Assembly (NCBI RefSeq): GCF_014844035.1
Contig: NZ_CP062159.1
Location: forward strand, 5,456,001-5,520,000
Length of the DNA: 64,000 nt
Direction of reading: 5' to 3'
Source of the DNA: Flavobacterium sp. MDT1-60
Lineage (GTDB): Bacteria > Bacteroidota > Bacteroidia > Flavobacteriales > Flavobacteriaceae
The notes beneath the pieces were generated by a model that saw nothing but the letters and a program-made list of their open reading frames with translations, had not been told where the DNA came from and did no database searches. Positions 54,619-61,178 of this stretch are shown piece after piece. Numbering within the stretch: the stretch's first letter is position 1; the number at the start of each line of letters is the position of its first letter. Position numbers and translations under genes: made by a program.

Positions 54619-54963
54619 TTTTCTAAAAATTTTGGTTAATTAATTAGTAATTTGATGCAATAATAATGTTATTTTTTTACTATCAACAATTAAAATTCAT
54701 TACAAAAACACATCAAAGTAAAATTTATCACATTACAAAAACACATCATTTTTTTTATAATTTATTGATTATTAATATTTTAAAAATAAAATTAAAGATG
54801 TTATCAAAATGTTAATTGCAAAAATAAACACTACACTTGTATTAGATTGCTTATTTTTATCATTAAAACGTCTTACTATCTCGATATAGTTATTACAAAA
54901 ATGCATCAAAACACTGATATATAATTAGTTACATAATAAAAACCAAAATAAATTAGAAAATTT
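54619..54963. promoter_or_regulatory. Divergent regulatory spacer of the glucan locus with direct repeats
   Basis: The 345-bp gap carries CATTACAAAAACACATCA at 54698-54715 and again, identical, at 54731-54748; starts are 33 bp apart, close to three helical turns. A third, 15-of-17 match (ATTACAAAAATGCATCA) is at 54892-54908, 55 bp before the regulator gene. These are good candidates for the operator sites of the regulator at 54964. I did not find a full TAnnTTTG box for susC. Confidence 0.7.
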
Positions 54964-57834
54964 ATGAAATTGATTAAATCATATTTTATTATTACTTTTT
55001 TTACATTATTCTCAATATCATTTTTTGGGCAAGTTAAAAGCATTGGTTTGCCTGATGTAAGAAATTACAAGCGAAACGAATACAAAGGAGGAACACAAAA
55101 CTGGAATATTGGACAGGATAAAAATGGAAACTTATATTTTGCTAATAATAACGGCCTGTTACAATTTGATGGTTCTTCTTGGAGGAAATATCCGCTGCCT
55201 AATTTAACTTCTGTACGATGTCTGAAAATTGATGATTCAGGCAAGATTTTCGTAGGTGGCTATAATGAATTTGGTTATTTTCAACCAAATGAAAAAGGAA
55301 AACTTAAATATACATCGTTAGCTAAGAGCGTAGACAAAAACAAAATCAAAATAATTGACTTCATCTGGAAGATTCATACCTTTAATAATGAAACTATTTT
55401 TCAATCTTTTGCCAGAGCTTATATTTTTAAAAACAATAAATTAACCATTTTAGAAGCCCCAAAGCGATTTCAATTTTCATTTGTAGTTGAAAACAAACTC
55501 TATTTTCAGGATGAAGGAAAAGGAATTTTAGAATACAAAAATGGAAAGTTATATTCTTTACCAAACACAACCAGCTTCAACAACACAGAAATCTGGGCGA
55601 TGTATGCTCTCGATAAAAACAAGATCTTAATTATAACCCTTGAAAAAGGGCTATTTATATACGAGAACAATACGGTTAAACCATGGAATACTGAAGCCAA
55701 TAATTTTGTCAAAAAAAACAATTCATTGGGCGGAGTTACAATTAAAAATAACTTTATTGTTCTAAACTCAGTATTAGATGGCATTGCAATTTGTGATTTT
55801 AATGGTAAAATAATCCAACATCTTAATCGCAAAAAAGGCTTGCAAAATAATACCGTTCTAACATCCTTTATTGACAATAAAAACAACCTATGGTTAGGTC
55901 TTGACAATGGTATTGCTTTTGTAAATGAAGGATCGCCTTTTACCTACTTTGGTTTCAGTTACGACATTAGTACTGTTTATGCTTCTGTAATTCATGAAGG
56001 AAATTTATATGTAGCAACAAATCAGGGTGTTTTCTATCATGCCTGGAACAACAGCTTTAAAGCAGACACTTTTAAGCTTGTAGAAGGAACAACTGCACAA
56101 TCATGGAACGTACAAGTCATAGACAATGAACTAATTTGTTCGAACAATAGAGGTGCTTTAGCCATAAAAGGCGGAAGGGTAACCAATACGATAGATTCTA
56201 AAGGTTACTTCGGCATTAAAAATATTCCAAACCGACCTGGCTTTTTTATAGGATCAAATTATGACGGATTTGCAATTTTTGAAAAAACACCTGGTGGATT
56301 AGTATACAAGAATCAGCTTATTGGTTTTGACAAATCATCAAACAGTTTTGAACTTGATGAATCTTATTTATGGCTTAAAAAAGATGAATCGATTTACAGA
56401 ATGTCTCTAAGCAATGATTTGACAAGATTTTCATCTATCAAAAAAATAGACAGACTTACTCCTAAATATAAAAATATAGGAAGCATTCAGAAAATCGACA
56501 ACCAACTATACTTCCAAACCAATAATCATTTCTACAAATATTCGCAGGAACAGGGTTTGTTCTATGAAGACAAAAACTTATCTAAATTATTCAAAAACAT
56601 TCCCATCATAAATGCGCTAAGCGAAGATTCCAAATCTAACTTATGGTATGCCTTTGATGAATCTTTAGGTGTATTAATGAAGCGAAATAAATATTATACT
56701 AATATTGTTGCTCCGTTTTCAAATTTAACAGGGAATTTGGTTAGTAACTACTTATCTGTAAACACAATTGATTCTAAAAATATTTTTATAGGATTAACCG
56801 ACGGATTAGCACATTACGACTCTGAATTACTGAACAACTTTGTAACGAAACCGAAAGCCTTTATCCGAAGTTTTTCTTTTCCGGGTGATACAATTATTTT
56901 AGGTAATAATCAGAATAAAATTGAAAATATTCGAATTCCGTATGCATCAAATCATGTTCGTTTCACATTTTCTTCGCCAACTTACGAAAATCTGGAGAAT
57001 GTTGAATTCTCGTACCAACTAGAACCTTTTGATGATAAATGGAGCAATTGGTCAACTATTTCAATTAAAGAATATACAAATCTTCGTGAAGGAGATTACA
57101 AAATGAATGTGAAAGTTAGAAACAGTTACGGAATTCAATCCGAACCGTCTACGCTATTATTCACTGTTTCCCCTCCTTGGTACAGGCATTTTTTAGCCCT
57201 TATCCTTTATTTTGTTTTGATTATAGTCGGAATCTATGTTATTTCTAACCGAATTAAAATGAAGATTAGAAAGAACAAATATTACGAAACGATAGAACAA
57301 AGAAGACTGTATCTTGAAAAAGAATCAAGAATCAGGCAAGAACAATATGATCTTGAAAAAGAAATTGAAAAACTGAAAAATGATAAGCTTCAAATCAAAA
57401 TCTTAGCAAAAGACAAAGAATTAGTAAATAACTCTTTACAAGTTGTAAAGAAAAATAAAATCTTAAACGGAATTATTCATAAACTAAAAGAAATTGATGT
57501 TGAAGCCCTTGATGATTCGACGAAGTTTCAAGTTAGTAAACTAAATAAGAGCATAGTAAAAGAAGTAAATACCGACAAAAGCTGGAAAGATCTGGAAAAA
57601 CATATCAAGAACGTTCATTTTGAATTTTTGAAACGCTTAAAAGAAAAATACCCAACCATTTCACCACGAGAGCTTGATTTGTCAACCTACTTATTAATGA
57701 ACATGTCAACCAAAGAAATTGCCGAAATCATGAATATTTCGACTGGAGGTGTTGAGCTGGCACGTTACCGCTTAAGAAAAAAATTAGGCCTGAATAAAAA
57801 AGAAAACTTAATTGGTTTTCTAATGAGTATCTAA
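54964..57834 (+). CDS. Membrane-spanning beta-propeller/Y_Y_Y sensor with LuxR-type DNA-binding domain
   Basis: 956 residues. Signal peptide (ending FFGQ), then about 640 residues of propeller-like repeats (NGLLQFDGSSWRKYPLP, NLWLGLDNGIAFVNE, FIGLTDGLAHYD), a Y_Y_Y domain (about 665-735: FSYQLEPFDDKWSNWSTISIKEYTNLREGDYKMNVKVRN), one membrane helix (about 742-764), a cytoplasmic coiled coil, and a LuxR-type helix-turn-helix (about 890-956: SPRELDLSTYLLMNMSTKEIAEIMNISTGGVELARYRLRKKLG). There is no kinase or receiver domain. It should sense glucan fragments outside the membrane and act on DNA directly; binding to the repeats in the spacer is inferred. Confidence 0.9.
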   Translation: MKLIKSYFIITFFTLFSISFFGQVKSIGLPDVRNYKRNEYKGGTQNWNIGQDKNGNLYFANNNGLLQFDGSSWRKYPLPNLTSVRCLKIDDSGKIFVGGYNEFGYFQPNEKGKLKYTSLAKSVDKNKIKIIDFIWKIHTFNNETIFQSFARAYIFKNNKLTILEAPKRFQFSFVVENKLYFQDEGKGILEYKNGKLYSLPNTTSFNNTEIWAMYALDKNKILIITLEKGLFIYENNTVKPWNTEANNFVKKNNSLGGVTIKNNFIVLNSVLDGIAICDFNGKIIQHLNRKKGLQNNTVLTSFIDNKNNLWLGLDNGIAFVNEGSPFTYFGFSYDISTVYASVIHEGNLYVATNQGVFYHAWNNSFKADTFKLVEGTTAQSWNVQVIDNELICSNNRGALAIKGGRVTNTIDSKGYFGIKNIPNRPGFFIGSNYDGFAIFEKTPGGLVYKNQLIGFDKSSNSFELDESYLWLKKDESIYRMSLSNDLTRFSSIKKIDRLTPKYKNIGSIQKIDNQLYFQTNNHFYKYSQEQGLFYEDKNLSKLFKNIPIINALSEDSKSNLWYAFDESLGVLMKRNKYYTNIVAPFSNLTGNLVSNYLSVNTIDSKNIFIGLTDGLAHYDSELLNNFVTKPKAFIRSFSFPGDTIILGNNQNKIENIRIPYASNHVRFTFSSPTYENLENVEFSYQLEPFDDKWSNWSTISIKEYTNLREGDYKMNVKVRNSYGIQSEPSTLLFTVSPPWYRHFLALILYFVLIIVGIYVISNRIKMKIRKNKYYETIEQRRLYLEKESRIRQEQYDLEKEIEKLKNDKLQIKILAKDKELVNNSLQVVKKNKILNGIIHKLKEIDVEALDDSTKFQVSKLNKSIVKEVNTDKSWKDLEKHIKNVHFEFLKRLKEKYPTISPRELDLSTYLLMNMSTKEIAEIMNISTGGVELARYRLRKKLGLNKKENLIGFLMSI

Positions 57835-57840
57835 GAAACA

Positions 57841-57872
57841 AAAAAGCCATTCGTTGTCGCGAATGGCTTTTT
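57841..57872. terminator. Bidirectional terminator between the regulator and murF
   Basis: AAAAAGCCATTCG and CGAATGGCTTTTT form a 13-bp stem around TTGTCG; the flanking genes converge. Confidence 0.92.
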
Positions 57873-57875
57873 GTG

Positions 57876-59162
57876 TCATGAAATATATTCTAAAGTTCGT
57901 TCCAAAGCCATACCTCTGGAGCCTTTTATTAAAATAGTATTATTTTCAAAATGTATGGTTTTCAGATGATTTGAAAAACCTTCAAAAGTTTCAAAAAAAT
58001 GAATATTTTTATTTGAGATCTTATTTTCGTAAAACGACTTTCCTATCAAATAACAGATTGATTTATTTTGGTTTAATAATGAATCAACAACGATTTTATG
58101 TTCTTGCTGACTTTCTCTTCCCAATTCAAACATATCACCCAAAACCATCACTTTATTCTCGCTATCCAATTGAAGAAAATTGGCAACAGCAACAGCCATA
58201 CTACTCGGATTTGCATTATAAGCATCCAGAATAATTTGATTTGATCCCTTTTTTAATAATTGAGACCTGTTGTTTTCCGGAATATAGCTTTCAATTGCTT
58301 CTTTTATAGCTTCGTCATCCACTTTAAAATACCGCCCGATAGAAACTGCGGCATTTATATTATTTGCATTGTACAATCCAATTAAATGCGACTGAACACT
58401 AAATTGATCATAATCGATAACAACGAAAGGATTTGCGGTAATATTTTTGATTTTGACGTCAGCTTTATCATTGTTCACACCAAAAGTAAAAGATTTTATA
58501 CCTGTAGATTTTTCAATTTGAATAGGATCTTCAAGATTTACAAAAGCCAATTTATCATTTTTAGCCAAATATTGATACATTTCGCTTTTTCCTTCAATTA
58601 CACCTTCAACACCACCAAAACCTTCTAAATGCGCTTTCCCAAAATTCGTTATATATCCAAAATCCGGCTGAGCAATTTCACATAAAAATTCAATTTCTTT
58701 TTTATGATTCGCTCCCATCTCTACAATTCCAATTTCAGTTTCAGTATTAAAACTTAACAATGTTAATGGAACTCCAATATGGTTATTCAAATTTCCTATT
58801 GTCGCTTTCGTTTTGTATTTTTTAGATAAAACAACATTAATAAGTTCTTTCGTTGTTGTTTTTCCATTGCTACCTGTCAGGGCAATAATGGGCAATTTTA
58901 AATAAGCCCGGTGAAATTTTGCTAATTCCTGCAGCGTTTCTAAACTATTCTCAACAAGAATAGTTCTTTTATCTATAAAATAAGATGCATTGTCTATAAC
59001 AACAAATAACGCTCCTAATTCAAGTGCTTGCTTCGCAAAAGTATTTGCATCAAAATTTTCGCCTTTGATAGCAAAAAAAATAGAATCTTTTTCAATTTTC
59101 CTTGTATCGATTGAAAGAGATTTACATTCTAAAAACAGGTTATGAATTTCTTGAATATTCAT
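57876..59162 (-). CDS. murF: UDP-N-acetylmuramoyl-tripeptide--D-alanyl-D-alanine ligase
   Basis: 428 residues. Mur-ligase ATP loop ALTGSNGKTTTKELI, followed by GNLNNHIGVPLTLL and GIVEMGANHKKEIEFL, GAN being the MurF-type ligand; central YNANNINAAVSIG; C-terminal LDAYNANPSSMAVAVANFL and VLGDMFELGRES. It adds D-Ala-D-Ala to the muropeptide in the cytoplasm. It lies downstream of gldJ with a hairpin between; this murF-gldJ-porU neighbourhood is the one known in gliding Flavobacterium. Confidence 0.95.
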   Translation of the reverse strand: MNIQEIHNLFLECKSLSIDTRKIEKDSIFFAIKGENFDANTFAKQALELGALFVVIDNASYFIDKRTILVENSLETLQELAKFHRAYLKLPIIALTGSNGKTTTKELINVVLSKKYKTKATIGNLNNHIGVPLTLLSFNTETEIGIVEMGANHKKEIEFLCEIAQPDFGYITNFGKAHLEGFGGVEGVIEGKSEMYQYLAKNDKLAFVNLEDPIQIEKSTGIKSFTFGVNNDKADVKIKNITANPFVVIDYDQFSVQSHLIGLYNANNINAAVSIGRYFKVDDEAIKEAIESYIPENNRSQLLKKGSNQIILDAYNANPSSMAVAVANFLQLDSENKVMVLGDMFELGRESQQEHKIVVDSLLNQNKSICYLIGKSFYENKISNKNIHFFETFEGFSNHLKTIHFENNTILIKGSRGMALERTLEYIS

Positions 59163-59208
59163 TTATAAAATTTTTAATAGACCGTAAAAGTAGAAAAAAA
59201 TAAACACA

Positions 59209-59261
59209 AAAAATTCCAAATTCCATACTGAAATGTTCAGCTTTTGGAATTTGGAATTTTT
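59209..59261. terminator. AATTCCAAATTCC hairpin between gldJ and murF
   Basis: AAAAATTCCAAATTCCA (59209-59225) pairs with TGGAATTTGGAATTTTT (59245-59261); the 19-nt centre has its own CTGAA/TTCAG pair. Serves as likely terminator of gldJ and belongs to the spacer-repeat family seen at 16038 and 22681. Confidence 0.75.
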
Positions 59262-59281
59262 GTTATTGAAATTTCTAAAAC

Positions 59282-60970
59282 TTAGTTTCTAGGCGATTTT
59301 CTTTTTTCAGCTTTTGAACCTACTCTAGACATAGCACATCTAAATCCGATGTAATCTGTTGCCATATCCTGAGGGAAATATCTTCTTTGAGCCGGATCTA
59401 ACCAATATGCTCTGTCTCTCCATGAACCTCCTTTGTAAACTCTTACTTTATCATCTATTAAAGTAGTACGTTTGCTAGAGTTGTCATATTTTCTAGTCAT
59501 CTTACCTAAACTATCAGTAGTGATATTATGTTTAGGAGAATTATACATTGCCTGATCTGTTTTTGGTCCTGATTCAGAATCTCCAAAGTCAAAATATCTT
59601 GAAGATTGTTTATCACCATCTCTATAATTGATATTATCGCTTGTACTGAAATTTGTTCTCAAATATGTTTCTTGTTCGTCAACTGGAACCTGAGCAATTT
59701 CTCCCGGAAGATTTCTTGCTACAACTTTACCGTTGCTTAATGTGTCATATTTTATATTTGCTGTTGAAACGATTTCAATTTTACCGTCCTTACCAATTTT
59801 GTTTTTAGCGTATTGATTTCCTCTGTAGTAGTTAAAATCATTTGCTTCATTATCAATAATAGGTCTGTAAACATCGGCAACCCATTCCGCTACGTTACCA
59901 GCCATATCGTATAATCCGAAATCATTTGGTGCATAACTTTTTACAGAGTTTGTAATATCAGCTCCATCATCAGACCAACCTGCAATTCCACCGTAATCAC
60001 CGTTTCCTTGTTTAAAGTTAGCCAATTGATCTCCTTTGTTTTTACGTTTTGATGAACGTGTATAATCTCCGGACCAAGGATATTTCTTTTGTCCTTTATA
60101 GATATTATATTCTCTTTGTCCAACATCAGCTGCAGCTGCATACTCCCATTCTGCTTCAGTAGGAAGTCTGTACTCTGGTAAAATAACTCCTGAAGAACGT
60201 TGTGCGTACACATTTTTCTCTTCTACTACACCATCTTTATTAGCTTTTGGTCTTCTTCCGTTTGGATTTTTCTTTAATACCAATTCTTCGTTACCACCAT
60301 AAGTAGTAGAAGGTGAAGCAAGGTAAGCTTCAGTATTAAATAAACTTTCAGCACTTACATCTGTAGTTTTAGCACCTTTTTTAAGATATCCGTCTTTTTC
60401 AAGAACAGCTTCATTTACACGGTCAGTTCTCCATTTACTAAATTCAACTGCCTGAATCCAGTTTACACCAACTACAGGATAGTTTGCATAAGAAGGATGT
60501 CTTAAGTAGTTGTTAGTCATCGTTTCGTTGTATCCTAAACGATTTCTCCATACTAAAGTATCTGGCGATGCTCCTTCGTAAATATTTTTGTAATTTTCTT
60601 CTGTTGGAGGAAAAACTTTCTTCAACCACTCCAGGTATTCTAAGTACATACCGTTCGTAACTTCAGTTTCATCCATATAGAATGATTGAACGTGTTGTTG
60701 AGTTGGCGTGTTATTCCAATCGTGCATAACATCATCCTGTACTTTACCCATAGTAAATGTACCTCCTTCAACAAAAACTAAACCAGGACCAGCCTGTTGT
60801 TTTTTCCCTGCATTTCTGGCAGAAGTTCCATTCTGACTATCTACGTCCCAACCTGTTGCTCGAGAAGCGTGACTGGAACTCGATTTTTTGCTACAACTAG
60901 CCGCGCCTAACATCAATACCATTGACATCATTAATTGCAAGGCTACAATTTTGTTTACTTTCATACTCAT
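59282..60970 (-). CDS. gldJ: Gliding motility lipoprotein GldJ
   Basis: 562 residues. Lipobox GAASC (Cys26 by the upper start). The body is a formylglycine-generating-enzyme/sulfatase-modifying-factor fold: LVFVEGGTFTMGKVQDDVMHDWNNTPTQQHVQSFYMDETEVTNGMYLEYLEWL, YRLPTEAEWEYAAAA, FGLYDMAGNVAEWVADVYRP and VYKGGSWRDRAYWLDPAQRRYFPQDMATDYIGFRCA. GldJ is a structural part of the gliding/type IX secretion apparatus, anchored in the outer membrane. Two starts are possible (60970 or 60964, MKVNKIV); the second looks more typical. Divergent from porU. Confidence 0.96.
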   Translation of the reverse strand: MSMKVNKIVALQLMMSMVLMLGAASCSKKSSSSHASRATGWDVDSQNGTSARNAGKKQQAGPGLVFVEGGTFTMGKVQDDVMHDWNNTPTQQHVQSFYMDETEVTNGMYLEYLEWLKKVFPPTEENYKNIYEGASPDTLVWRNRLGYNETMTNNYLRHPSYANYPVVGVNWIQAVEFSKWRTDRVNEAVLEKDGYLKKGAKTTDVSAESLFNTEAYLASPSTTYGGNEELVLKKNPNGRRPKANKDGVVEEKNVYAQRSSGVILPEYRLPTEAEWEYAAAADVGQREYNIYKGQKKYPWSGDYTRSSKRKNKGDQLANFKQGNGDYGGIAGWSDDGADITNSVKSYAPNDFGLYDMAGNVAEWVADVYRPIIDNEANDFNYYRGNQYAKNKIGKDGKIEIVSTANIKYDTLSNGKVVARNLPGEIAQVPVDEQETYLRTNFSTSDNINYRDGDKQSSRYFDFGDSESGPKTDQAMYNSPKHNITTDSLGKMTRKYDNSSKRTTLIDDKVRVYKGGSWRDRAYWLDPAQRRYFPQDMATDYIGFRCAMSRVGSKAEKRKSPRN

Positions 60971-61178
60971 TCTTAGGTGATAAATTTAGGTGCTGCAATA
61001 TAATAATTAACATTTAATTAGCAACATCTGTTCTAATAATTTTATTTCACTGTTTTTTTACCAGAAAATAACCTATAGTTACGAACGCAAAAATATACTT
61101 TTTATTATTTACTATAACATGAAATACTATATTTTTACTTAGTAAAATAATTTAAAAATAATTTCTACTTTTCAACTT

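Noticed and set aside
54698..54748. CRISPR array
   Set aside because: Only two perfect 18-bp repeats and no cas genes; better explained as operator sites.
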